Assembly (NCBI GenBank): GCA_900208305.1
Contig: OAPG01000007.1
Location: forward strand, 407,001 to 471,000
Source: Melanopsichium pennsylvanicum
Lineage: Eukaryota; Basidiomycota; Ustilaginomycetes; Ustilaginales
Direction of reading: 5' to 3'
Length of the DNA: 64,000 nt
Positions 1-11,129 of this stretch are shown piece after piece. Positions within the stretch are counted from its first letter, which is position 1. Every line of letters begins with the position of its first letter. Position numbers and translations under genes: made by a program. The notes under the pieces are model-generated. The model ran no database searches. It was not told the origin of the DNA and saw nothing but the letters and a program-made list of their open reading frames with translations.

Positions 1-1235
1 ACTAGGGCGCTCGAGTGGCGTTTCCCTGTCATCCGGTAGTGATCAAGATGCTCAAGGTCTGGCATTTCAGGAGAGTTTAGAAGATTCGATTTCCAATTAA
101 CATGGAAAATTGGACCGAAAATTTGACCACGAAAAAACGAAGGCGAAATTGCCTCCTTAACCAGACTAGCAAGGGACACGACAGGAAGCTCACTCTACGG
201 TACTGGTTCAGCATATCCACGGTTCGACAACAGTATGTACCCAGCTCCTTGGTGTGCGCTGTGCAGCTGCAAGATCCCCAACGCTTTGGCTCGGCAAGAC
301 AAATTTGAGGTTCAACGTGACCAACACCGACATGAAGCACAGAGCGACAAGCCCGACAAGGCTGATCGTAATCTTGTGCCAACCGACAATGGATTTGAAG
401 CGAAGGGGTGGGGTTCAAAATCAGGCCAGTTGTGCCCCCGGGTGCCTGCATCTAATTCTTCACTTGTCATTCAAACGGTTGCACAGGATCCATGTTCGTT
501 TGCGTCCATAGGAGGCAGAAAAGGTTGAACGAGGGCAGAAAGCGAGTGATAGGATTATGGAAAGGTCAAGAAGAAGAAGCAGTCACGTGAGTGTGTTCGG
601 TCTGATCTCTGTCGCTGAGAGACCTAGACATCTGTGCCTCCCGGAGCTGCAGTGCAGTTTGCGACGTGCTGCTGCCTATCCTAATTCTTTGAGAGAGTCC
701 AAAACAGAGGACATCTAGCAAGGGAGCTGCCATGAGAAAAGGAGAGGATGCTGGAGAGCGGAGCACGGTTCCTGACTTGAACGCTTCTGATGGTTAAACA
801 AGCAGATGTCGACTTTAGTAAATCAAGACTTAAATTCCGCGGCAATTCCGATGTATTGCTCCGAAAGGTACTGCGAATTCAGATGTGCGCGTCATCATCT
901 TTGTGCCAGCTCCATTTCGACAATACCGGCTGCGCCCTGCTGATGATCCTCGTCATCTCGTCGATTCCCTTTCGTATCTTGCAACATTTGTGCATACTTG
1001 ATGCAGGCTTGCATGAATGGTCCCATCATTCACACACTCCACAAACCTGTTGCAAAACCGAAACAGCAAAGCATTGTCACGGTGGAAGAAATCCACTGCT
1101 AATCACAACACAAAGCAGAGCTCGCAACGGTCCACCTTGCTGACTTTGTAATCTGGAACAAGTTTGTCCGGGATCGGCCAGAACCTTTTTTTTGGCATGC
1201 TGAGTGGGCTCAAGTATGCTGACTGTGCCCGCTGA

Positions 1236-1276
1236 GACCCCATTACGCTAATTTGACGTTAGCGTGGCATGGGGTC
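1236..1276. repeat. Imperfect inverted repeat / hairpin
   Basis: GACCCCAT (1236-1243) and ACGCTAA (1245-1251) are mirrored by TTAGCGT (1259-1265) and ATGGGGTC (1269-1276). This gives 15 base pairs interrupted only by a 1-nt/3-nt internal loop, around a 7-nt terminal loop. It lies in gene-free DNA. It could be a protein-binding palindrome, a transcript structure or the remnant of a small inverted-repeat element; nothing nearby decides between these. Confidence 0.6.
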
Positions 1277-3357
1277 AAAACAAAAATAGGTCGGCCCACG
1301 TTCCAAAAATGGAATCGTTGGCTTTATTTTAAGATCACACATCTGCTTTCCCTCGAATGAAAAAAGAGATGACAATGCTTGTCGCCACACCCTTTCGCCA
1401 TTGTGGACCGGAGTTTACTGCATACGATCCTGACGTTACATGTTTTTAGCTCTCGACTACAAAGAGTGGTGGATGACCTGCTCATGCTACCTAATTCGAG
1501 AATCATCGCGAGAACAATGTGATGATGAGCGTCGATTTGCAGAAAGGGGGCGCGATGCAGTACTGCATGTTCGGATCCGACCTTCAGGAACAGACAATGT
1601 ACGAAAGCAGGATCTCGACAGATCTCGGATAACACGCTGCTTTGGGGTGTGGAGCAGCCACCTGACAAGTCCGACGTGGCTTTCGCGTTGAGACTCCGAC
1701 ACAGCGTCTTTCAGTGTTTGGTTCGGCTAGTTGTTGCCGTGCAAACCGTTCTCATGACCAAAACTATCGGGATCGCAATAGAGCCGGACTCTCTTGCTCG
1801 GTTCTTTCAACAGCTGCTCTGACACTGATCGGGTGGCCCGGTGCTTGAACCCCAAGATTGCTTTTGCGGTCGCAGGGCGCTGGTAAGCATCTACTAAACG
1901 TACAGTACAGTGCAGTGAATCATTGTATTGTAAATTAGTGTACAGTAGATATGAATTTCTGTGCCTGCTTTCGGCACTGACATCGGCACTGACATCGGCA
2001 CTGACCATCGCTATTGTCCCTCCACCGTTAGCTATGATTCATGTGCCAGTCATTAACAGCAATTCAGTCGACAGACCACCGCGATCGTGTCACAAAGGTT
2101 TTCATCCGACTGTCTGCAAGACGCTAAAGCCGACTTGGCTCGGTCATCGATTCACGCTTCAGTACTGCAACAAAACAAACACCAAAGCCGCATAGTAAAG
2201 ACAACTAGGCATGAAAGCTATCACGTCTGAATTGTTCCAGCTCAACATCAGCACTGGCTGCAGAGATTTGGCACCACCAAACAAGCCAGAGAGCACGACT
2301 GTGAGAACGAGGTCAAAAGTCAAAGGCCAAAGTCAAATTTCAAGTCGATCAAGAATAAAGGAAGGAATTTATTTGACTCTAAATTTCAGAACTCCCGGAT
2401 GATCTTGGATTCTTGCATAAAAATTTAACGCTTCTTTTTTTGGTCACCTTCCCTTCACCGACTCCGCTCTGTCCATCTGATTTTACAGTGAAAAAATCAA
2501 AATTAATTAATTGCTTATCCAAAATCAAAATTAACCAGAGAACCGCGGATGTGGTGTCTTCTTGGCGGCTGGTGGCTGTCTGTGACACAGCTAGCTACTT
2601 TACCAGTGTAAGGATTGTAGAGCTGCACATGCGGCAACTTCTCGAAAGCGAAGAAGCGAGCACTACACATGTCTGATTTGTGCATTCTTCCACTTCCTTC
2701 ATCATCTAATAGGGGGATGACGATACTTCTCTGACTTACTTTTACTGATTATGAAAAAAAAAGATCCTTGTGCTTAATTTACCGCCGTGGTTATCCCCGC
2801 CTGTCCTTCTGCCGGCTGTTCTTCGCCATGACACTTGTGCTTCGTTTTGTTCCCGTTTTTTTTTCTTGTTCTAGGCGCTTCATCCCAGAATCATATTGCC
2901 CGTTAAGCTCCCTCTCGCCACTCTTTTGTCACTCCCCTGGATCTAAGATACCAGGCTTTGAAGCTGTGCATCTGAGCTGCAATGGCAAGCCGCGAGGCGT
3001 AGTTGCTGATGCCGTCCATTCAGCAAAACGCTGCCCCTGATTTGGTTCCGCATCCTTCGGAATTGTGATTTCTCCAAACAAGCAAGTCCGCAACGACTGA
3101 CTCTAAAGCCTTCTTCTAACGCAGCAGTAATGCAGCAAATTGGACAACGGTTTCACCTCGGTTTCGTGTGATTATTCCAAAGACAGGAAAAAAGATAGTT
3201 GGACAAAAAGTAAAATTAAAACCAAATTCGGATGCACCTCTCACGCGGTCTACAAGCTAACTGGCTGGTCTCAGGTCAGTCTATTGTAGTCGGTGACGCA
3301 GTCGGCGTCTTTTTTTGGCCGCTACGCAATTTCGAGAGGCGATGATTAGGTAGCAGC

Positions 3358-3442
3358 AGCAGTAGAGCATCAACAGCAGTAGAGCATCAACAGCAGTAGA
3401 GCATCAATAGCAGTAGAGCATCAATAGCAGTAGAGCATCAAC
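3358..3442. repeat. 17-bp tandem repeat, five copies
   Basis: The unit AGCAGTAGAGCATCAAC occurs five times head to tail (3358, 3375, 3392, 3409, 3426), with only C/T variation at the last base of units 3 and 4. A degenerate continuation (GGCAGTGG) follows. It is a minisatellite about 0.5 kb upstream of the gene at 3961. There are no unique spacers, so it is not a CRISPR array. Confidence 0.85.
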
Positions 3443-3960
3443 GGCAGTGGTGCTAAAGCATGTTTCAAATTGGTTGGTGGTTATCAGCGTCACTTTCGAC
3501 CCCTCGTCTAAATTGGTTTCGTACCGCTCTAAGAAGTTGCCTCCGCTCTTGGGATCATTCTTCACTATTCTTCGAGACGACTTAACTCTTTCAACACTTT
3601 TCCGAGTCGCTCGTTAATTTGTCCCATCGCCTTCTTGTCAATTACGCCGTCCAGCTTCATGAGCGTCACCAATTGATCAGCTCACCACCACTACGATTAT
3701 CACCATCATTGTCAACGTTCGGACGCTTACACGCTCATCGGCTCTCTGCAATAAAACAACACAGTACCGCGAACGAGGCAACGGATCTCATACCTCGTCT
3801 TGTCTTTATATTCGCCAATCATATCTGACCTCTTGATCGACCTGTCAGCTTCCAGTCCATGTTGTCCGCTGGCACCAACCTGAACAGAAACGATACAGCG
3901 GTCCCTCGATGCGTACCTCTGCATTCGAAACATCTTCTCGGACATTGATCCAAGCATATC

Positions 3961-6630
3961 ATGTCGGGACGCGATCATCAGTCCCATCCCCACTCGGAAG
4001 CACATCGTCCTGTTTCAGACAAGGAAGAGATTGCCAGAGCTGCGCTCCGTTCTCTAGCTGCTCCCAGTGAAAGCTCTACACCAAGCGGTGCTCCCCTTCT
4101 GCCGCGTCCTTCGCTAGCTACACCATCCTATCCTGTAACAAAACTGCCTCCTCCGCTTCCTCTACAGTCAGCTTCTAGCCGAGACCATCCTCATCGGCGA
4201 ACCTACGACCAAGACTACCGCCACGATGCTCGTGAAGCATCCTTGGACGATGCGACATCTGTGCGCACCTCAACTCTCACTGCACATGACCATGCAAGAG
4301 GCAGCATGTCCAGAAACCACAGCTCATCCTCTTTCTTTCAGGATCAGGATTTCACCGCCTCGCCCGATTCGTCACCAAAGTTGGAACCTGCTGACTTTCT
4401 TCCGCCAACTCCTGTCCACAGATTTGCGCGGCACAGCGTTCCCACCACTTCAACCTCGGAAGAAATCCATAAAGTAGCTCTTCGCCGCGCCTCGTTGGCG
4501 CTTGGGGTCGACGTGGAAGAAGTCCGAAAGATTGTGCACCAGGCCTACATGTCTCGGCGCACATCCAATCCGTCCAGCGCAGCATCCGCATCTGCCTTCA
4601 GCCAGCGCTACGTGCCATCTTCAACAGCGCCAGAACACGAACTCGTCTACATGCGACAGGTTCTCGATGTCTACTGCCTGGAATCAGAAAGAGCATCGCA
4701 ATCACAGCCAGCCTGTGATGCACGCCGCATAGAGAGCTCACGCCCCTCCCTCGGCCCCTATGCAGAAGAGAGAGGCATCGCTGCACCCTCTGGCATGTCC
4801 TATAACGATGCTCACCGATCTTCGCCGTCGCACCACTATCAATCCGACCGTGGTACCTCCATAGCCTGGGGAACCCGATCAGACGAGCGACTGCCGACAT
4901 TCGACTCTCATCGTCCTGAGTCGAGCTTCCGCTCAGCACGTCCTGCACATTATGAAGCTAGACGACACGAAGCTTCGGCTTCTAGCTCGGCGGCACTGTC
5001 TGTCTCGGAAGAAAGAGGAGCATCCCCTTCTCCGTTTGCATACGATGCCTATCGAAGAATGTCTCAGCCCGTATCTCATGAGGCTGCTGCCGGTTCAAGC
5101 ACGATGACGTCCCGAGCCAGCCACGGATGTTTTGACGAGATAGCACGTAGTCGTACAATCGACGAAGAGCCCACTAGTGGCTCACGGTCTCGATACTCCA
5201 ATCCTGCCTATATGCAACAGCCACACCTGCCGCAAACCTTCATGTACGAGCGAAGAGTCAGGTCTATAGATGACTATCTCGAGCAGCAGCAGGCGCAACA
5301 ACAACAGCAGCAACGAGAACGCAGCGGCTCCATCACATACCATCCCGGCCGTCACAGCGGCATTGCGGAGCACGAAGAAGACCGACTCCCTGATCGGCAC
5401 ACCCGGACTGGTGTTAGGCATTCCTTCCAGCCGTATCCGCCACCCAGCAGCCGGCACGCTCCCGAATCCTCTGCAGCTGGATCGGTAATTCCGCCAGCTC
5501 AGTCTCCTCAGCTTTCTCCCAAAATGCCGGAGGCACTACCTTTGCAGCAATTCTCCCAACGCAGGTCGCCGCTGCTTCGATCGCCTGCTGCTGAGACTGT
5601 TGCCTCGGTGGCATCTTCCTCGGTTACATCCCTGGCTGCGCTGTCTCCTTCGCCTCTGCTCGGAGCGCTTGGTTCCTCATCAGCCAGTCTCACCCCTGAC
5701 CAGCGCAAACGTAGTCCCGCAGCGGAATGTGACGCGCAAAGCGCATCCCGCCGTACCTCTGAAGACACTGCAGCAGAATTTACTCGAGCCGGAGTTGCTA
5801 AAATGCAGATCGATGATGTGGGTGCATCCAAGGGACCCAAAGCCGGTGCTCGGAAACCGCGATCTTCTCGATCCTCATTTTCAAGCAATGATCGCGGATC
5901 TATTCCGCTCACACGGACCAACCTGTCTCACTCAGAGATCATGCAAAAGCTTCAGAACAAGGTTAAGAGCAGACTCGTTGCCAAAGGTAAAGCAGGATTG
6001 CTTGCTGAGTCTTCTTCCCGCACTAGTGGTGGCGAAGGTAAAGGCACAACGAGCGGCAACGGCAAAGCAGCAAAGCTTTCCAGGGTTGGCTCCGTCAAGC
6101 GTACTGCAGCAAGCGTGGTCAAGCCTGACGGCTCCCCACTTGCACCTCCAGCATCGCCTCAGTCGAGTCGATACAGCAGTAGCATGAGTAGCAATACTGC
6201 CACAGCCGAAAAGTCGGCCGCCCCGGTGGACGGTGTGCCAGCTCCTAAAGTCAGGCGCACTGTATCCAGCCAGCCGCCAAAATCACCCATCAAGCCACTT
6301 TCGGAGTCATCGTCGAAACCCTCTTCGCCTTCGAGACAAAGCAACACGACACCGACTTCCATCGAAGCAGCTCTGTTGTTGTCCACCGACACACCTACAC
6401 CGTCGGAAGCAGCCGCAAACCACGCTCAGAGTCTGTCCAGGTCACCCATGTCACCTGAAGGGGCGGTGGAGACGGCGTCAGGTCAGGCTTTGCCAGGCGA
6501 CTTGCCTGGAGCGAGCCAGATGAATGCAAGTTCGGCGACGAAACAGCAGACGTCGCATGCAGGGCTTGACTCGGTGTTGCAGACTGCTCAGGCCAACGAT
6601 CCGACCGAGACCAACTCTGCTATTGCCTAA
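3961..6630 (+). CDS. Ser/Pro-rich protein of unknown function, 889 aa
   Basis: I do not recognise this protein. The frame is open for 889 codons and starts MSGRDHQSHP in a plausible context (TATCATGTC). Most of it is low-complexity Ser, Pro, Ala and Arg sequence typical of intrinsically disordered basidiomycete regulators, with a Gln run near residue 443. Two segments look more constrained: a likely helical patch near residues 167-200 containing SLALGVDVEEVRKIV, and a basic amphipathic stretch near residues 657-680 containing SEIMQKLQNKVKSRLVAKGK. No signal peptide, membrane span or zinc motif is visible. Many Ser-Pro and Arg-x-x-Ser sites suggest phosphorylation, which is inference. A scaffold or transcriptional regulator is possible, but no function is assigned. 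It sits between two long gene-poor stretches. Confidence 0.8.
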   Translation: MSGRDHQSHPHSEAHRPVSDKEEIARAALRSLAAPSESSTPSGAPLLPRPSLATPSYPVTKLPPPLPLQSASSRDHPHRRTYDQDYRHDAREASLDDATSVRTSTLTAHDHARGSMSRNHSSSSFFQDQDFTASPDSSPKLEPADFLPPTPVHRFARHSVPTTSTSEEIHKVALRRASLALGVDVEEVRKIVHQAYMSRRTSNPSSAASASAFSQRYVPSSTAPEHELVYMRQVLDVYCLESERASQSQPACDARRIESSRPSLGPYAEERGIAAPSGMSYNDAHRSSPSHHYQSDRGTSIAWGTRSDERLPTFDSHRPESSFRSARPAHYEARRHEASASSSAALSVSEERGASPSPFAYDAYRRMSQPVSHEAAAGSSTMTSRASHGCFDEIARSRTIDEEPTSGSRSRYSNPAYMQQPHLPQTFMYERRVRSIDDYLEQQQAQQQQQQRERSGSITYHPGRHSGIAEHEEDRLPDRHTRTGVRHSFQPYPPPSSRHAPESSAAGSVIPPAQSPQLSPKMPEALPLQQFSQRRSPLLRSPAAETVASVASSSVTSLAALSPSPLLGALGSSSASLTPDQRKRSPAAECDAQSASRRTSEDTAAEFTRAGVAKMQIDDVGASKGPKAGARKPRSSRSSFSSNDRGSIPLTRTNLSHSEIMQKLQNKVKSRLVAKGKAGLLAESSSRTSGGEGKGTTSGNGKAAKLSRVGSVKRTAASVVKPDGSPLAPPASPQSSRYSSSMSSNTATAEKSAAPVDGVPAPKVRRTVSSQPPKSPIKPLSESSSKPSSPSRQSNTTPTSIEAALLLSTDTPTPSEAAANHAQSLSRSPMSPEGAVETASGQALPGDLPGASQMNASSATKQQTSHAGLDSVLQTAQANDPTETNSAIA

Positions 6631-8981
6631 ATTTGCGCCCTTTCGGGCAATATGGTCAATTATTGCAAATCGCATTGGGTGCTTGCCGCGATCTGCTTGC
6701 GACTGGAACATACACTTGAGAGAACAACTCACAATCTCGTGCTCTGCTTGCTTTAATGCTTGTGCTGAGATTCGTCATGCCAATAGTGCTCGGACTCAAG
6801 GCCGAGCAGCAAAACCAGAGCCTTAAGATGGTTCTGCATCACCTGACATACCGCATCCATCGTCATTCGCCGTGATCACCGCCTCAGGCTCGGATGCTTG
6901 GTATTGCTACATCGAATGCATCTAGATACTGTAGTATCTTGTCGCATGCCTACGACTTCATTCTTGTCTGCATGTTGTTCGATCCAAATATCGCAATCCA
7001 AATGTAATGTCGCACACACTATAGCACTGTCCACTATTCTCATTTCTTCGCATTTTCTCCATCTCTGCAATTTGTATTTCTTTCGTACCAAGCCTCTCAC
7101 GACTCATTTCCGTGATGCGACTTGTTTCAGGACGGCCTAGATTCAGGTCGCTATCCCTTTTCCGTCCCAATTTGAAGACGATAGGTGACGACTCAAACTC
7201 TGTTCGACGTGACCCCTGAAGCAAGACGATGCGATTGCTTGCTCTCGGACATCCTGTTTTCAGAGAGGTTCAAGGTGTTTGGCAAGCTAAGACCAGTGCA
7301 TGGAATGCCTCAGCCCACTCCTTGTGATGGATCAGGCACAGTGGTCTACATTGTCATAGTGGATCTGCACAATTGAATCAACCAGACCACTTGATTTCGA
7401 GTGCATATCAAGGTCTGTGGTGCTTCCACTTCTCATTCTGCAAAGCCTGGGATCCGAAGCAAAAAAAAAGGGGGGGGGGTCAAGGATTGTTTGGGTAAAG
7501 TGACTCTCGTTGCATGTTGTATCGATGTCGATCCCACTTTTTTTCCTTGTAGATGCGAAATTGAGTTTTGGCAAAAATGTGGCTTCATTCAATGTACACA
7601 CTGATCCGTGTGAATCAACCCACTAACATGCATTACTAGACAGGTTTTGGTGCCACGACCACATCGCGATCTTTGCCTCGGCTACCACCACCTCGAGAAC
7701 TTCGTACATCTGCAAACTTGGTGAGGTGTGGTGGTCGTTCACCTCGAAAACTTTGCTCGATTGAGGTTCTAGAGGTGAAAATTACCGTCACCTCAAAGAG
7801 GTTAGGGTTATCTGCTTGAATCTAACAAGACCCCACTCCCCTTTCGAAACTTATGCAAGGGCAAAGAGGTGGTCACCTCGGTGGGCTACTCAATCATCGC
7901 TGCCACTTCTGCCTCAGAACCTCGCTTAATTACGTTCTGAGGTGGGTGTGATGGTGGCACCGAAACCTCTGCTGACCGGATCAAGCTTGGGGGACATCGC
8001 AGCTCAAGAACGCCTGCATGTGCTAAGGTCGTCACGCGTTTTGATTCGCTAGTTAGTCAGCTCAAGAGAGCTACAATAGTTATTCGATGCATTCTCCAAA
8101 TTAGGAAGCCGTACTGCAGAGAAGCAACTTTGAAATCAACTTCCGGTTCGTAGAAGCTGTCGTGCTATTAACAAGCAGATGACGCCAATCTCGATCGACA
8201 TCGCTCACAAAGGCCCTATCTGTCTAGCCTTCTCGGATACCGTCACAAAAAAAAAAGTAGACTGAATTTTTTTCTATCCCAAAATAGTTGGTGGGTACGA
8301 ATGCCGGGCAAATCAAACCGAGCTCAATACCATTGATGAGGGAGGTGCATTTCACACGCACTAGCTGACACAATTGATAATTACTACTGCTGGCCCATCC
8401 CACCAACTGTAGGCCAACGAATGGTGACGGCTCGGACGGCTCGGACGGCTCGAGCGCCACTGCTATGGGCTTTTTCATATCCACCAATTAACAGTACAGT
8501 GCTGTACTTACTGTACGTGTATGTATCGGACTGTATGCTTCTTACCGTCTCCTAAGCTTACGAGGGCTGGCGGGTCGGTGGGTTGAAAACCACAAGTCAT
8601 TTCTCGTTGAGGTAACTTATACAGTACAGTAGCTCGACAATGTGAACCAATCAACACCCCCACTTTCAGGTCCCACACACTCAGAGCCAGCATCAGATGG
8701 TCTAGCACACTGCTGACTTCGAAGCACAAGCTGTCTGGGTTGGGGTACGGGCAAGTGCGCTCACTTAACATGAATTGCTGGCCCCAGGTTCATCCTGATA
8801 GAGATTATAAGGCTCGCTTGTCCGCCCTTCTCCTCCAGCTCTCTTCGTCGATCCCCATCCTATCCTCGTTCCTCCTTTACAGTCAAGCGGCCAATCTCGA
8901 CCTTTTTTAACTTGGAAAACTATCCTCACTTGATCTTTCTCCATCTCTTGCCCTTCTTTTTTTCACTATCTCACTTTCAAC
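6631..8981. other. Intergenic DNA, 2.35 kb
   Basis: No supportable gene. It holds the 3' flank of the preceding gene, an A9/G10 homopolymer junction near 7463-7482, a cluster of CACCTC/GAGGTG motifs (listed separately), and copies of a TACAGTACAG-type motif near 8491-8516 and 8620-8630. The last 150 bases are C/T-rich with a TATAAGG-like box near 8807, and probably form the promoter and leader of the GH30 gene. Confidence 0.5.
7680..7960. repeat. Cluster of CACCTC/GAGGTG motifs with an inverted repeat
   Basis: Within about 280 bp the hexamer CACCTC or its complement GAGGTG, or the close variants AACCTC/GAGGTT, recur about a dozen times in both orientations. CCTCAGAAC (7912-7920) and GTTCTGAGG (7934-7942) form a perfect 9-bp inverted repeat, with an outer TGCCAC/GTGGCA pair extending it. 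The density is far above background. It may be a binding-site array for a zinc-finger or bHLH-like factor, or the remnant of a small repetitive element. Confidence 0.5.
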
Positions 8982-11129
8982 ATGAGGACCATCAAGTCCT
9001 TCCCCGTTCTCGTGGCTTTTGTGGCCGCGAGTGCTCGTCTTGCCATGTGTGAAACTTTCATTATTGACAGGATGTGGAGCACCAACTGGAACGGCAGTCA
9101 GGTTCAGGAGTTCCACAACCCGGGTCTCAAGTTTGTTCCCGGAACACCCCTTACCGTCTCGGTCAATGTCACAGCTGAAGAATCTGCGCGAGCCGGCGGC
9201 CATCACGATCTCATCGGCATCAACATCCACGAAAATCAGGTGCATCAGATGGTCGACACTATTGGTGGTGGTATCACCGACAGTGTTGCCATCAATTTGC
9301 AGGATTTCAAGGACAAAAGTCCCAAGGAATATGGTGACCTGCTTAATTTGCTCTTTTCCCAAGATCCCGCCTGGTGGGTTCGTGGCGGTGCCGCTTTGAA
9401 CACTGTCCGTGTTCCACTGGGTGCAAGTGACTTTGGTGTCTCTCCTTACACCTACGATGATACTGAGGATGGCTCTGAAGACCAAAACTTGGAGCTCTTC
9501 ACCATCCAGAAAGCTCCTAAGCTTTGGAAGACACTCAAAGATATCGTTGCCATTAACAGCAAGCTCAAGATGGTGGTCGCTCCCTGGAGTGCTCCAGGCT
9601 GGATGAAAGAGAACACCAATGCCGACCAGCCTCTGTTCGGTGGCCATCTCAAAGCAGGCATGGAAGAGGTGTTTGCAAAGTACCTCATCAAGTCGGTTGT
9701 TACGATCAAGAAGGAAGAGGGCCTCGATATATTTGCGCTTTCCCTATTGAACGAGCCACAAATGGGAGAGCAGCAGTATCCTACGATGAAAATGTCGGCA
9801 GACCAAGCTGTCAAGGTCGGAAGGCTCGTCCGCGATGGGCTTGACCGAGCTGGTTTCAAATCGGTCAAAATGCTCGCTTGGGATTTCAATTGGGACAACC
9901 CGCAGTACGCGCTGGATGTGCTTAATGCTGATCCCACTCCCTGGAGCGGCGTCGCATGGCATGGATATTCCGGACAACCTCAAAGCCAGCTAGTTGTCGC
10001 CAATGCTTATCCGGACAAGGACACCTACTTTACCGAATTCACGCAGATCACTCAATTCTTCAGCGAGCCGTACAAGAACATGAAGAACACGGCTCGCAAC
10101 TTGATCATTGCTTCGATTCGAGACATGAGTCGTAGTCTCATCTCGTGGAATTTGGTTTTGCGTAAGGACGAAGATGGGTTCACCACTCCCCACTTGCCCA
10201 AAGTTTGCGATAATTGTAACAGTGCCATCTTACTCCTTCCCCAATCGACCGATGGAAGCCTCACATCTGGCGATCCCAACCACACCAAGACCGTCGCTGA
10301 GGCTAATGGCGTCTCCAATGCCGAGATGAAAGTTTCAATTGACAAGAGAGACCCGGCTGCTGCTCCTGGTGGCGTTTCTGTTGCTTCTGATTCTGGTACT
10401 TCTGCTCCTGGTGGCGTTTCTGTTGCTTCTGATTCTGGTACTTCTAATCCTGGTGCTGCTCATCGTGCCGGTGCTACTGATCGTGCTGGTGCTACTCATC
10501 GTGCTGGTGCTATTCGTCCTATTGGTGTTGCTGATTTTGCTGGCGCTCCAACTGCACAGCATGAACATAGCGTCATTCGACGTGCAAGTACGCCCAGAAT
10601 CGAGACCCTTACTTTTGCTCCAGCCAGTGCTCAGCTCAAAGGGGACAAGTTCAAGTCCGATCAAGCAGTATTGGCATCGAAGGTCATCGATGTTAAGAAG
10701 ACTGGTAATCCGCAAGTTTACTCTTCCGATCTTTTCAAGCGCACTTCGGATTTCTCTGTTCTCTCCCATCTCTCTGCAGCCGTTCGACCTACGGGAGACT
10801 CTAAGCAGTATTCTAGGCGAATCGGTGTCAAGAGTACGGATGAGACTTCCGAGCTAGGTGGACGTTTGTTGGCACAAGCTTTCCGACAGGATGGTGTCAA
10901 GTCAGGAATCACTCGCTTTTCGGTCGTGTTGCTCAACCAGAACGATCACTACGAAACGGGTGTGTTCGAGGAAGTGACCGCAAACATCGCTTTCCGTGGC
11001 CAAGTGGTTAACGTGACTACGCCGCCAGGGCTGTTTACGTTTTCTTGGGAAGCTCCTACGATGGAGCCGGTGAGCCTAAAGGAACAGCAGGCTAGCGTTC
11101 CTGACGTCAGTACTGGTGCTGATCAGTAA
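8982..11129 (+). CDS. Secreted glycoside hydrolase family 30 protein
   Basis: A 715-residue secreted enzyme of the GH30 clan-A fold, which in fungi covers endo-beta-1,6-glucanases, beta-1,6-galactanases and glucosylceramidase-like enzymes. Residues 1-23 are a signal peptide. Family hallmarks follow in order: GGGITDSVA, VRVPLGASDFG, YTYDD, VVAPWSAPGWMK, then SLLNEPQMGEQ with the acid/base Glu at about residue 258, and YFTEF with the likely nucleophile at about 352. Between the barrel and the C-terminal beta-sandwich is a low-complexity insert (about residues 458-520), with two copies of APGGVSVASDSGTS and several RAGAT units. The likely role is cleavage of cell-wall or host beta-glucan outside the cell, but substrate cannot be read from sequence. 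The start follows a C/T-rich leader. Confidence 0.88.
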   Translation: MRTIKSFPVLVAFVAASARLAMCETFIIDRMWSTNWNGSQVQEFHNPGLKFVPGTPLTVSVNVTAEESARAGGHHDLIGINIHENQVHQMVDTIGGGITDSVAINLQDFKDKSPKEYGDLLNLLFSQDPAWWVRGGAALNTVRVPLGASDFGVSPYTYDDTEDGSEDQNLELFTIQKAPKLWKTLKDIVAINSKLKMVVAPWSAPGWMKENTNADQPLFGGHLKAGMEEVFAKYLIKSVVTIKKEEGLDIFALSLLNEPQMGEQQYPTMKMSADQAVKVGRLVRDGLDRAGFKSVKMLAWDFNWDNPQYALDVLNADPTPWSGVAWHGYSGQPQSQLVVANAYPDKDTYFTEFTQITQFFSEPYKNMKNTARNLIIASIRDMSRSLISWNLVLRKDEDGFTTPHLPKVCDNCNSAILLLPQSTDGSLTSGDPNHTKTVAEANGVSNAEMKVSIDKRDPAAAPGGVSVASDSGTSAPGGVSVASDSGTSNPGAAHRAGATDRAGATHRAGAIRPIGVADFAGAPTAQHEHSVIRRASTPRIETLTFAPASAQLKGDKFKSDQAVLASKVIDVKKTGNPQVYSSDLFKRTSDFSVLSHLSAAVRPTGDSKQYSRRIGVKSTDETSELGGRLLAQAFRQDGVKSGITRFSVVLLNQNDHYETGVFEEVTANIAFRGQVVNVTTPPGLFTFSWEAPTMEPVSLKEQQASVPDVSTGADQ

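Larger units (their letters stand above)
1..3960. other. Intergenic DNA without a recognisable gene
   Basis: I find no open reading frame here with a recognisable domain, signal peptide or sustained codon bias. The longest frames are short, overlap each other on both strands and are disrupted. The stretch has homopolymer runs, a long hairpin near 1236-1276 and a 17-bp tandem repeat at 3358-3442. The last few hundred bases, pyrimidine-rich with CAAC/CATC clusters, are probably the promoter and leader of the gene starting at 3961. A short or spliced gene cannot be excluded. Confidence 0.5.

Noticed and set aside
77..451. 124-codon minus-strand frame at the window start
   Set aside because: No signal peptide, domain or sustained codon bias; other frames of similar length overlap it on the plus strand.
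3358..3442. Possible CRISPR-like repeat
   Set aside because: Units are directly adjacent without spacers and the DNA is eukaryotic; it is a minisatellite.
7798..7811. Telomere-like GTTAGGGTTA
   Set aside because: Only about one and a half repeat units, inside a gene-flanked region; likely chance or a factor-binding site.
8907..9647. 246-codon minus-strand frame over the GH30 gene
   Set aside because: Lies opposite conserved GH30 motifs and shows no protein features of its own.
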